Positions 1-10,934 of a DNA stretch of 64,000 nucleotides are shown one piece after another; the first letter of the stretch is position 1; every line of letters starts with the position of its first letter. Source of the DNA: Phycomyces nitens (taxonomy: Eukaryota; Mucoromycota; Mucoromycetes; Mucorales; Phycomycetaceae); contig JAHRBC010000001.1 of assembly GCA_022702545.1 (NCBI GenBank), positions 7,254,001 through 7,318,000 on the forward strand. The letters are read 5' to 3'. Under the pieces are notes generated by a model. It had not been told where the DNA came from, did no database searches, and saw only the letters and a list, made by a program, of their open reading frames with translations. Made by a program: the position numbers and the translations under genes.

Positions 1-404
1 GCCGAGCTTTTTCCTGTAGATCCAAGTACAAAGGGTACAATTGACAGGGCAAGGAATCCGGCACGATTGGAGTTCAAGGCGAGATCGGTATTGACCAACA
101 AAAGAGGTATTCCGGTGGATAGGAGAGCAATAAGGATGAGAAATGTTCCAATCGGAGGGAATATTGGTATACGAGGTATGGCAGTATACGAGCACTTGTT
201 GATAATATATTGTTCAATACGGGAATATCTTTTGATAAAGGAACTTAATGGTGAAGGTTTGGAATGAGAATGGTTCCAAGTCATGAGGCCATGTCGAATG
301 GTCAACAGAAATGTGAATCCGGCTAGAACACCAGCAAGTGCTCCAGAGTAGGTCATGTTTCCATTCCAAGGAGTCTCCCCCGAATCCATGTCCATTCCTT
401 CCAT
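1..404 (-). CDS. Ferric reductase-like transmembrane protein, N-terminal part (runs off the window)
   Basis: An open frame on the minus strand starts at the ATG at 404-402 and runs without a stop to the window edge, giving about 134 residues. It begins MEGMDMDSGETPWNGNMTYS. One hydrophobic segment lies near residues 19-36 (SGALAGVLAGFTFLLTI) and a second near 88-106 (PIGTFLILIALLSTGIPLLLV). They are followed by NTDLALNSNRAGFLALSIVP. The pattern 'N-A/S-N-R-x-G-F/W-L-A-L' after a membrane segment is typical of the start of the Fre/NOX-type ferric reductase transmembrane domain, whose haem-binding helices and FAD/NADPH domain would lie beyond the window. The known role of that family is reduction of extracellular Fe(III)/Cu(II) chelates at the plasma membrane. 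An ATG in another frame at 438 gives a 74-residue protein without family features and was not used. Confidence 0.62.
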   Translation of the reverse strand, partial: MEGMDMDSGETPWNGNMTYSGALAGVLAGFTFLLTIRHGLMTWNHSHSKPSPLSSFIKRYSRIEQYIINKCSYTAIPRIPIFPPIGTFLILIALLSTGIPLLLVNTDLALNSNRAGFLALSIVPFVLGSTGKSS

Positions 405-560
405 AGTAACTGTTGAATAAGAGAGAAAGGCAATGCAATCAGATAAAGAAGTCCGCAAAGATCAAACTGGGTAATAAATTGAAATAAAATAAAATACAAA
501 AAAGGGTAATCCAATCAATAGGTCTTTCCGAGCAAAAAAACCTCAATTCTGCGCTGCAAA

Positions 561-595
<35 letters not shown>

Positions 596-843
596 CACAT
601 CACACCTGTCAGTAATGGCTAAACGCTTCATTTAACTACAGTCACATTACTCTACAGGTTCTAATTCGTATCATGGCTCGGCATCAATACCAAGTAGATC
701 AATTGACTGGTTGACCAGCATTCTACCTTGCCAAACACCTATCTGTGGTCTGTTTATACACACCTTCTAAGTATTGGGATATCAAGCGACAATAAACGAG
801 GATTTATTCTGTATTTTGAAATCAAACTTTGACTATATTGAAA
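405..843. other. Intergenic region with long poly(A) tract
   Basis: This is the gap between the divergent 5' end of the ferric-reductase-like gene and the 3' end of the Old Yellow Enzyme gene. It holds an A-homopolymer of about 30 bases near 566-595 and AT-rich sequence. I see no coding signal. Confidence 0.5.
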
Positions 844-1941
844 CTATAACAAGGCTTTGTTTTCATAAAACTTGTAATCAGTGTATCCCTTATTTCCTGG
901 GGTATAGAATGTCGACCGATCGTAGGGTGTCAGAGGCCATTGGTTGCGTATTCTTTCCACTAAATCAGGGTTTGCAATGAAGCCTCGTCCAAAGGCGACA
1001 AGATCACCGGTAGCTTCAGAGTGAGAGGTGGCCTTTTCAGGGTCAAGGGTATAGCCACCAGCACTGATAAAGGCACCCTTCCACACAGACCGGAAAGGAT
1101 CCAAAGTCTCAGTGGCAGTAGAACGGTCATCTGTAAAGAACTTTACTCGAGGCTCTACAATGTGCACGTACGACAGATCAGAATGCTTTGCTTGACATTC
1201 ATTTACAATGTGTCCCCAGGTCTCATAAGGTGTCTCGTCCTCCATGCCTTGGAACTCGGACCATGGTGACAATCGAATTCCAGTTCGATCAGCTCCAATT
1301 GCTTGGGTCACGGCCTCCAGAACCTCGAGTGTGAAGCGAGTTCGGTTCTCGATCGATCCTCCATAGATGTCTGTTCGCTTGTTGCTCGAGGAATTAATAA
1401 ATTGGTCCAAAAGATAGCCATTTGCCGAGTGGACCTCTACTCCGTCAAATCCAGCCTTTAGAGCATTCTTGGCTGCCTGGACATAATCTTGGGTAATCGC
1501 ATGGATCTCAGGGATCTCCAAGGCTCTGGGTACTTCATTAGGGTTTCCGTATCTGTTTGTACCGGGAATAGCCAGTTCTGAGGCGGACACAGGTCGCACG
1601 TTATTAGGCAACATGGCCGATGACGAGGCACGACCAAGGTGCCACAATTGAAGAAAAATGATGGCTCCCTTTTTATGGACTGCCTCGGTAATCTGCTTCC
1701 ATCCTTCGATTTGGGCAGGGCTATGTATTCCGGGAACATTGGCGAATCCACCAGCAAGAGGAGTGATAAAGGTGGCTTCACTGATTAGTAAGCCGCCATT
1801 GGTTGCACGCTGTTCATAATAGGTTGCCATGTCAGGGGTAGGAACACCTTCGATAGTGGCTCTCGTGCGAGTCAAGGGAGCCAAGACAATACGGTGCTTG
1901 AGGGCATGGCGGCCAATCTTGACGGGTGAAAAGAGTGTCAT
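844..1941 (-). CDS. Old Yellow Enzyme family NADH:flavin oxidoreductase
   Basis: This is a single-exon FMN-dependent ene-reductase (OYE / 12-oxophytodienoate reductase-like), an (alpha/beta)8-barrel enzyme that reduces alpha,beta-unsaturated carbonyls with NAD(P)H. I chose the ATG at 1941, giving 365 residues starting MTLFSPVKIGRHALKHRIV. The frame also has an ATG five codons upstream, but family members begin just before 'LF.P...G...LKNRIV'. Seen motifs are APLTRTRA near residue 21, the LWHLGR segment near 100, the substrate-binding His/Asn pair in VEVHSANGYL (H171 and N174), a barrel segment with NRTRF, and the C-terminal FMN phosphate site in VAFGRGFIANPDL. Length matches the family (about 360-400). 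The ends are intact, with no frameshift. Its physiological substrate cannot be read from sequence. Confidence 0.93.
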   Translation of the reverse strand: MTLFSPVKIGRHALKHRIVLAPLTRTRATIEGVPTPDMATYYEQRATNGGLLISEATFITPLAGGFANVPGIHSPAQIEGWKQITEAVHKKGAIIFLQLWHLGRASSSAMLPNNVRPVSASELAIPGTNRYGNPNEVPRALEIPEIHAITQDYVQAAKNALKAGFDGVEVHSANGYLLDQFINSSSNKRTDIYGGSIENRTRFTLEVLEAVTQAIGADRTGIRLSPWSEFQGMEDETPYETWGHIVNECQAKHSDLSYVHIVEPRVKFFTDDRSTATETLDPFRSVWKGAFISAGGYTLDPEKATSHSEATGDLVAFGRGFIANPDLVERIRNQWPLTPYDRSTFYTPGNKGYTDYKFYENKALL

Positions 1942-3700
1942 TGATAAAAGTAACAAGAGAACAGTCTGGAGAAAAAGGTTGGTGTTTTATATAGACGATT
2001 CATATCCAATCTCACTTTCTGGCACCCAATTAATTTATATCCCAGCCAAAGCTCACACTTTTTTATTTATTTATCCTCAATCCCAACTTCCTCCAGGCCA
2101 ATGTTTAGATGGTCTTGGTGTTTTATTCGTAGATGCCATAGTTACTTGGCTGCAATCTCTGGCCCTGATTTCCTTTGTATACCATAGACATTTAGTTCCC
2201 TTATCATCAATAAAGATTATCTTTCTTGAGCTCAAATAGTTTCCACTTCTTTTCTCAAGTATGGTTGCCTAAACCAGCACTAGCTCCACACGTCCACCAG
2301 TCCGCTTAGTCATTAAGGTCTGGGCAGGATTTTAACCCAAAATTAAAAGCCATCAAAAGACTGCTCATAGTCCTTGGACGCCAAACCAGCGGTTGCAAAG
2401 AAGTCCAGATAATTAAAAAAATCTCGCTGTTAATGTATCGATTGAGTCCAAACTACAAAAGGTGTATACTATGGCCCAAAGTTCAATACAAGAAAACACT
2501 GGGAACCTTTCAGAAACTTGCTCAACCATATCAAGCTACAAACATGTGAAATGCATATATACAACTCGTGTAAGGCCAAACCTTTATTGCAAATCAAGTC
2601 TGTCAAGAAAGTAAAATAGACGCGTCAACCATTTGAGTACCAAAGAGACTGGGGTACCAAAGCCAATCGGTGTCACTGTTATCATACGCCTTGGTTCGAG
2701 TGTAAGGCGTGATGACTTGGAAAGCTATACTCATGGTAAAGCAGACTTGGGGGCTCCAAGTGTCATTGTTTGTAGAGATACATACAGGATATTGTAGAGT
2801 AAATATTTTCTGTATGCTTTGCGCACCAAGGTGTATAGAAATCTATCTTGTAGATCGAGAAAGGCAGTGTATTCCTGTGGACAGATAAGCTTAGATACCT
2901 CTTTTAACGTCTCAATCTCAAGGTACGCGGTTGTTATGGGTTGTTTGCCTTTTTTTTAAAAAAAAACCCCCAAGTACTGAGCAACATTTATTTAATTTGC
3001 GCATCATAAACTCGAGCTCGTGAAACCTGGAGAGTTCGTTGGCACTTTCTCGATCGTCCGTCTGCAAAATAAGGCTGGTCAAGGAACACAAGATTTTCTG
3101 GCTTTTACAGTAAAATAATCTGGCTGTATGAACTTGGATGAAACAAGGGTCAATTTGTTCAGTTGGTTTTTGAATCTAGTAATCTGTATTTCTTTAAACA
3201 AAGTCAATATTTTGATTGTAGACAATAGGGGATATTGTTGTTTTGTAAGAGTACACCATGGGCTATACAGTACATCTTTATTACTTTAAAAAAAACACAC
3301 TCTTTTTATGCGAGACAATTTATTAATTTACCTAAAAGAAGAAAAAGAAAAGTCTTACTTTCTAAAGAGTTAAAGCAGGTTGTTATGAAATATATGGACA
3401 TCAAAATACAAGAAATAAAATTAGAAACATGTGCAACAATTGTTACAAAGCTTACACGATGTAAATGATATATAAAAGAAAGATCCGCCATAAAGAGAGG
3501 TAGAAATCAAAGGAAATGAAAGGGCTTATTCGAGGCAGTTATATCGAGAGAAACAAAAGTCACGTTGTCAAAAGCCGTTTTCTAATACACCTTCCAAACA
3601 CCAAACCCACGTTTCTTTACACAAAAAGATCAATGTCCCATAAGAGCACTGAGCATTATGCAAAGAATATTAAGAATATATAATACTTGGCTTAATATAC
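1942..3700. other. Gene-poor region
   Basis: This is AT-rich sequence upstream of the Old Yellow Enzyme gene. The long plus-strand frame at 1829-2239 overlaps the antisense of the enzyme start and has no family features. The frame at 3235-3468 is low-complexity (Lys-rich) and unconvincing. I see no gene. Confidence 0.45.
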
Positions 3701-3713
3701 AAAATCATCAAGT

Positions 3714-4337
3714 ATATACCGAGTTTTGAATCCGATATCGTAAATGTTCCATTTCAATTTCGTGATTATTCCTCAAATGTCCAATTATAATGTGTTTTTT
3801 TTGTTGTAGGAAGCCTTTTGCTCAAATAATTGGTGAGCCTCTATTGCCATCGGGCAAAAGAAGACTGCACGAATTGTCTTTGTATTTTATTTGTTTTATA
3901 GTATTTTTGAGAGTTTTCTATTTTATAAAGTGAAAAGGTGGTGTGAACCCAAGAAAGTACATCCCATAGCTATCTCTTCACAAAGAGGTGGGACAGATCT
4001 AAAGGTTTCTTGGTTCGACTGGGGAGAAAGTAAAGTCAAGCAGAGAACGACAGAGGAACAGCTGGAAAGGCATGCTGGATTACAGCAGAAACTGAGAGGG
4101 AGAATAAAGAGCAAAGGCTGACCAAGAGGGTGGGTGGGGACATAGAAAGGGCGGCGACATTGTGACAAACTCTTCACATCATCTTACCCTACCAAATTGA
4201 GGTAAACACGAAAGATCCGTGTGTCCAATTATAATGCAAATAATATGGGGTGGACAGGCGTAAAATACCGTGTTGAGGAATAATCACGAAATAAAAAATA
4301 ATAATATTCACGATATCGGATTCAAAGCTCGGTATAT
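3714..4337. repeat. Possible nonautonomous element bounded by imperfect inverted repeats of about 60 bp
   Basis: The segment at 3714-3777 (core: TTTGAATCCGATATCGT, then TTCGTGATTATTCCTCAA) recurs in reverse complement at 4274-4337. The blocks around a more variable middle are almost identical. Inside the pair, the 15-mer TGTCCAATTATAATG occurs twice in direct orientation, near 3778-3792 and 4222-4236. The interior carries short frames only (for example a 76-residue frame at 3891-4121 without recognisable domains). The arrangement suggests a MITE-like or solo transposon relic of about 0.62 kb. I cannot identify a clear target-site duplication, so boundaries and class are uncertain. Confidence 0.45.
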
Positions 4338-4345
4338 TTAATATC

Positions 4346-5700
4346 AATGGCAATATAGACTTATTTGTGAGCTTAATAAACCACAAGATGTAACCATGGC
4401 GATTCTTCTCACCCAATAAAGCAGAGCCTCCGGCTCCTTACAAAAAAAAATCCCCATGGCGATTCTTTATATAGAATTGCAGCTTTATCATTTATATTTT
4501 TCTATATTTAATCATTAACCCAAGCACTCTGATAGTAACATGTTTTAGTATCTTTCTTTTAATCTTTTTAAAAGAAACTTGATATATGTATTTTCACTCT
4601 TATAGAACCAGTAATTAATATATACACCTATTTGCGTCTCTACTATACCTGATCATGTGTACAAGACCAACATAATATTCTGCTTAAAGTTCTTCTTTAT
4701 TGACCATCTTGTTACTCTAGTTGTCCATCCACTTTAATTTGCCGCCCATCTCAATCAAATGTTTTGGCAAGACTTTGATATTCTAAATATACTTCATCTA
4801 ATAGCCAACAATACATATATATATATATTTCTGACTGCAACCATCTGGCCAGATAGATAAGAATAATATATCTTGCAGATAAGCTGCAATAAATACACTA
4901 CTTTTTTTCTCTTTGTATACAAAATACTAAAAGATCCTTGTTAAATAACCATGATATATTGGTTTATTTCGGAAAATCTATAAAGTTTGTTTTTTTCTTG
5001 ATTATATCAGCATTAAAAGTATGCGTATAAACAATTAAGCCTACCAAAAGCACTTTTAAGCTATTCCTCTTTTCTTGGATACCACAGCCTTTGTTAAAGT
5101 AGGTATCTAGAGTCTGCTGCTAACAAATCGATACTCCAAAGCAAAGAGTATCAATTGGTAAAATAAATACACTCTAGCTATTAAGAAAGAAAAAAACCTA
5201 TCCAATAATTTATACTTTCTTTTTTAAATAAATAGACTTGCTTATAGAAACAAGGCTATTACAATACCTTATCAATGTTAAAAATAACTGGCATGATCTT
5301 TTTCGTTAACTAGCAAATATACAAGGCCTAAAAATAAATAATAAAACTCTCTTGTGAATGGGTGAGATCTCCTGGCAAGAAAGTGTCTGTATATCTTGAA
5401 ATACAGTGCATAAAATGGTAGATCTACTGAGAGCATACTGTGGTCATAGTTTATATTTAGTCTTTGCGCAGCTTGAGGTCATTCGAATATTCTGCATTGG
5501 ATTCCCATAGGGCCCTTTAGATGATTGGACTAGTTGCCAAGTATTCTAGGGTATTATAGACTGTAATGACATATGCGTAAAAGTTGGATGAGATAACCTT
5601 TTATCTGCATTTTTGTTATTTTCTATTCAAGTAATGTCACCAGAATTCTGTAGTGTATATGTAATAAGGCTACATATAAAATTAGCTGTTGATTATAGTC

Positions 5701-5743
<43 letters not shown>

Positions 5744-6739
5744 GAGTCCTTGTGAGTATCCAGAAAGTTGATCATTCAGCTACACTTTTTCTCTTTATGT
5801 ATTTTATAGATTAAAGAAATGTATTTCTTGAAATCAGGATTCTTTTTTTAACTTGTAGTCTTTGGATCCAAAAAACAAAATAAAATAGCAATGGTACTTT
5901 CTCAAGGTGCTGGTCCAAACGGCAATTCAGCATATATAATGCATCGATGAAATTTAATATACAATTTAAAATGTGCACGTAAATCTTTCAATAAAGCTCA
6001 ACAGCACAAAATTAAATAGCTAAATGTAAAAACGACTATCCAAGTAGATAAAACATTGAATAAAAGAGTATGTTTAATGTGACAAAAAAAAGACATGCCA
6101 TGGAAAAGGTATGGGATACCTGGTGTTTGTATTGGATTGAAAACCTCCAATGACAAATATTATTTCTATTAAAATAATAATAATTCAGGTATGTCTTGCA
6201 TGGCTTGCTAGCCAAGTTACTTTTTTTTATATGATATATAGTCTATCAGATATCGTCCAAGGCCAAAAAACTAGGCTAGTTTCGGAAAGAACGGTTTGTT
6301 ACATGATTTGCATTGGCACCTTTGTGCATAATCAATTGCAAGTTTCTTGTATCTATCATCAAAACAAGATAAGAACATTACAGAAATAAATTACCATGTC
6401 AGCAACTCACAGAGATTTATCAGCTATCTAAATGCATAACAATAGCTTTCTCTTGATGTTGCAAGTCCTTTTGCAACCCCCATCAGAAATCATAAGCTGT
6501 TTTCAATCGCAAAAGTCCAACAGGGCTTGGATTCTCGGCCTAAATCTAACCAGCCTTTGTATGATGGCCACCATGCTCATTTGTATATTTAAGCTTGTAA
6601 AGGGCTTTATGAGAAATGGCACGGTGACTTGCAGATTATGTGGATAATTTTCATTAGAAAAATTATTTCAACCTAAAAAAAAAAAGAAAAGAAACTCTGT
6701 CAATTTTTTTTTTCCTCGATTCCCAACCGTTTTGACATT
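4346..6739. other. Gene-poor AT-rich region
   Basis: About 2.4 kb of AT-rich DNA without a convincing gene. Two short plus-strand frames (6150-6389 and 6432-6647) show no domain, no good start context and no splice continuation that I can support. Confidence 0.45.
5700..5741. repeat. (AAT)n microsatellite
   Basis: About 13-14 uninterrupted ATA/AAT units in intergenic DNA. Confidence 0.95.
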
Positions 6740-8023
6740 ATGGCAACTGAAGAAGACGTACAAAGTAATAAAGACCAAGTCTACGCCAACAATAATATGA
6801 AAATAATAAAATCTCTCTCTCTTTCTTTCTTTTTTGTTTTTGTTTTCAATTAATTTACCTTTTTTTCTTCTTCTAATTCAATAATCTAAATTCAATATCA
6901 TTACCAGCCAAACTCAAGGCCTGCTGCGCAATGTGCATTGGGTATCTTAAAGATCTCAAAGATACTCCTCAAGTAGAGGATGACAAGGACTTTGATCCTG
7001 TGAAATTCAAGGATACCATGGCCAAACTTGGACAGATTCTGTCTCATGATGCTACCAAGCTTACTTTGGCATGCAAGCCACCTCGTCAGGCTGCTGATGC
7101 AATCAAGATGATCCAAGGTAAAATAAAAGTGTGAATAGAGACCCGAATGGTCAGCTTAATTTTTGTTTATAGATTGACAGATATATATGCAAAAAGAGAT
7201 TATTAATTATGTGTATTTATTTGGTGCTCTAGAAATCTCAAACACCTTGTTTCGCCTCTTGGGCTTCTACCATTCGATCCCCATCTCGGCTGGCCGTACA
7301 TATCTTGCAGCCTACACAACTCTTGTGCGTGGAGCGCTTCAAGGCACACACACCCTCTGCAGTACATTTAGCGGTGATACACCCACTTTTATGATCCCAA
7401 CAGCAGTCTTGTGGGAGAACTGTGCAGCTCTGGGTAAGAGTCCCAAGAACAATGAGGAAGCTGTGCAAAGGCGCTGGATTGGGTTCGAGGAGACCCTCAA
7501 GGATGCCAAATCAGAAGCCCGTGAGATGCTTAATGAGGAAGAAGATGAAGATGACTTTGAGGATTCCGAGGACTCTGAAGAAGAGGAAGCAAGAGAAAAG
7601 CCGAGCGAAGAGGAAGTTGCGGCCAAAAAGGCAATAACCGAGAAATGTGCCCAGTTGGCAGATTTGACTGTATTGATTTTCAAAAAGATCCAAGTGCGTT
7701 GCCTGGATGTTGGCAAGGTTGAGTGGCTGGATCGAGTGTGCGATCAGGGTAACCGGGTCGTAGACGAAACCGATGTTTTGATCTCGCAACTCTATGAAGA
7801 AGATGCAGAGTCGATGGGATTATTGGTAAACAAATATGTAGAACAGTGCATCGACCTGGTGAAGATTGCGCAAGAGGTAGCCAAAGCTGAGCATGCCAAA
7901 TGGTTTGAGGTAAGGGAATAATATGGTATTAGGGTTGTATGTAGATAAGTATTGAAACAAGAGGCTTTGGGTATTCTATAGATGTGCGCTACCAAACTGG
8001 AGACACTGGCAATCAAAGCATGA
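6740..8023 (+). CDS. Cyclin-D1-binding protein 1 (GCIP)-like protein
   Basis: The hand-built model is join(6740-6764, 6908-7117, 7233-7909, 7982-8023), 317 residues, all introns GT-AG and the frame preserved. The product starts [20 protein letters not shown]. It contains [20 protein letters not shown] and [20 protein letters not shown], followed by [20 protein letters not shown]. These resemble the helical GCIP/CCNDBP1 N-terminal domain (a stretch of 'DATKFTLA..KPP' then 'LL..F..IP...G..L'). A very acidic linker ([17 protein letters not shown]) sits near residues 180-200, as in animal homologues. A C-terminal all-helical part ends [12 protein letters not shown]. The animal proteins are nuclear/cytoplasmic partners of cyclin D and Grap2; a role here is not shown. 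The gene is convergent with the RhoGAP gene, with about 120 bp between the stops. Confidence 0.72.
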
Positions 8024-8144
8024 AGAAGAAGAAGAAAAGGGGGAGGAGGATGCTATACTACTGGGTCGACAAATGCAATTAAAAAAAAATTGAAATAAAA
8101 TAAAATAAAATAAAAACAACAACAATGATCAGAATGTACAGGAG

Positions 8145-10667
8145 TTAAGATGACTTTGGTGGGTATAGAGATGATCGACGACGGGGATATTGCGGGAGGG
8201 GAGGGGTGGGAAGGGTCGGTGTGGATTCGCTGGCTCGAGAGAGTTGCATGACTTGGTTGTAGGTCTTGAGGAAATGCTTGGAAGAGGTGTCTTGGGAAAT
8301 TGGCAGAATCTGTTCGAGTTCTTGCCTTAGACCGCTGGGAATCTACATGCAATAAATGGTGAGTGCCACAAGAATATAAAATAGAGAATGTTTACCATGC
8401 AAAGCTGATCTTGATGTTCAATCAGTAATCGGACTACCTGGATTTCATCTTCTTGTGAATAGCTCTGCAGGGTCGAGTTAAGGTCTTTGGACGTATAGTA
8501 GAGGATGTTGGGGGCAACGACGCACGCGAGGTTGTAGCTGTCCATGCGGTTAAGGGCCTTGAATGTGGTAGTCCAACTAAGAAGGGCCAGCAAAAGAAAC
8601 AATAGATCTCGATTTGGCTTGGGCAACAGACAACAGGCGAGATGTAGAAAATTCTGGGTATCTTCGGGTGTTGTCATACCTAGGAAACAACATTGCACAA
8701 ATCAGTGATTAGGGATAATGAAGAGAGATTTGATTTACTCACGGAGACTAGACATAAAAAGGCTATATAGTCTGTGTGTCATCAGGGGTTCAGGCAGTTC
8801 TCGTAGAAAGCGTTTGAGGAGAGCAGCGAGCTGAACAGGGGATTCATTGGTATAAAAGGTAGAATCAGTATCTTGTCCGGCATCAATGGCGTCGTGCATG
8901 ATTTTGAGTTGGCGAATATTTCCATTTTTACGAAAGATCCCTTCGATTGACAAATCCTTTGAAAGCATTGCTAGAATGCATTGCTGTACACAATTAGGGA
9001 TCCTTGATCTTGAATCAAACGCAGCCCTTAGGCCAGGAAGTGGAAAGGTGCCCAGGTGGACAAGTGGATCTGAAGAGATGCTCTCAAGAGGGACACCAAA
9101 GGTAGGCAAGAGAGAAGAGTCCGCAGGGGGTTTGAGAGTGCCTACCCTCATGTGCGTCTTGAGTTTTCCCCACAATGATGGTTTTTTGGCTTCCAACAAA
9201 GCTCCAAGGATCTCCGAGGACCATCCCAGGAGATGCAATTGACCAGTGGCCCAATCCCGGATAAACTTATCTTGGTTAACAAGAGAAGATAAGGGGGATG
9301 GTGGCTTGGAGACCAGGCGCGGGGCATAGCGGCTAGAGCTAATAGAGCTAATGGTGCTGATGCTGCGGTTCCGTACAGTGGGTTCCTTGGTGAATTCTCG
9401 CAGTGCCTTGGCTCGCTTGATATGACCCATCTGGACAGTGTCTGCTGGTTTCTGGGCCAACATGGACAGGGAAAGTGATGACGATTGTTTCTGGTGCTGC
9501 TGTGGTTGATTTGACTTTTGTGGCGTTGGCTGCAATTGAGACACTGATAGAGGGGCTTTAGGGATCGGGATGGATTTGGTCTGGAAGGCGAGCTCCAGGC
9601 GTCGTAGGCTGGCGTATACGGGTTGAAATAGGTTTTTGGAGACTGGGGAGAGAAGATCGGCAGATTCCAGAGAATCCTTGGGTGATACTCGATCGAGAGC
9701 GTCTAGAAAATGCTTGATGGTGTTTGGTTCGTTGTGCTTGTGTTCCTGCGCAGAATCAAATGGAATCAAATTGGATGCTCAAAGCGCTTTAAGAAACAAT
9801 ATTTACCAGAGATAGGGCTGTCACTAGAGCAAGACGCATGAGGTCCTTGAGAGCATATGCAAGACAGGTGATGATATGGTTAAGTTGGGTGTGACTGTGG
9901 GAAAGATGATCAAAAAAGAGGACAAGCTGCTGTGAGAGCAGACTGGATGTGTCTTGTTCAAGTGTCTGGTCGTGTTTCTGTACGATTGGCCGGAGGTGGT
10001 CGAGGGACAAGAAGAGCTGATGGATGTGTAAAAGGAGATGGTTGGCGGTGCGAATGGTATCTGGATAATTAAGAGCGGCGAGATGCATGAGGATGTCAGA
10101 GATGCAGGCAGCAGACGAAGCTTCAAAAGCAGCCATATCTGACCAAATGTGTGTGCACTGCTGGTCTATCGCATCCTGGACTGCATAGAGAGAGATGGGA
10201 TCGAGCGAGGATGTGTTGACCAGGCAGACGTCTTTTAGACACACTCGCCAGTGCTTTTGGATCATGTAGCATTCTGGATGCCATCTTTCTTCCTGCTGGC
10301 TAGGTTTGACAAATTTTTTTAGGATGGTCTGGAGACAGCCACTACAGCTGGTTCCTTTGAGGAACGAATAGTGGAAACGGCAATAGGGTCGGTCATGGTA
10401 GTCATAGCATTCTGCTTCACGGGTCTGCAATCCCTGTGGCTGTTGTATCCAGCACCCTACACATCGTACACATGATGAATGGTAAGTCTGGCCGGTCGAT
10501 GAAGTGAAGACGCCATAGGAATCAAAGGCAGACTTGGGTATTGGTTGGCGACATTGGGCGCATGAGGTTGGTGGGGTGTTGAGGAGGGTGATTTCTGGTG
10601 CATCTCGAAGGCGATGAGGGGAATCGCTGAGGGATCGTTGATGAAAGGGTCTGTGTGAAGGACTCAT
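8145..10667 (-). CDS. LIM-domain Rho GTPase-activating protein (Lrg1/Rga-like)
   Basis: The model is complement join(9807-10667, 8743-9745, 8396-8679, 8145-8342), 781 residues, frame exact across three GT-AG introns. The N-terminus carries two LIM zinc fingers. LIM1 has C36, C39, H63, C66, C69, C72, C96 and H99. LIM2 begins C108/C111, with H130 and C133. A Ser/Gln-rich linker follows. The C-terminal half is a RhoGAP domain: FGVPLES, then SIEGIFRKNGNIRQL with the arginine finger near residue 559, then LLKRFLRELPEPLM, and RMDSYNLACVVAPNI with the conserved Asn. Fungal LIM-RhoGAPs switch off Rho1/Cdc42 to restrain cell-wall synthesis and polarity. An earlier ATG is not needed, and the chosen start has no upstream frame extension. 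Which Rho protein is the target is not visible. Confidence 0.93.
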
Positions 10668-10934
10668 TGGGATAATAATTGATGAAAAAGAAAAGAGTAG
10701 CGGACAAGGCCAACAAGATTGTTTATGAGAGGTGCGGGGTGGGACGTCACTCGAGCTGTGGTGTGCATGTAGGTAGGTGTAGTGGGTTGATGAGCACAGG
10801 CCACACTGCCCAGACGCCCTTCTGACCGAGATATAAAAAGGAGAACTCCGCCATGCTTATTTTGTTTGATTCTCTATTTTTAGCCCTCGACATCTGTCTA
10901 AATAAAGACCCAGCCGGCTGCACCACTCGGATGT

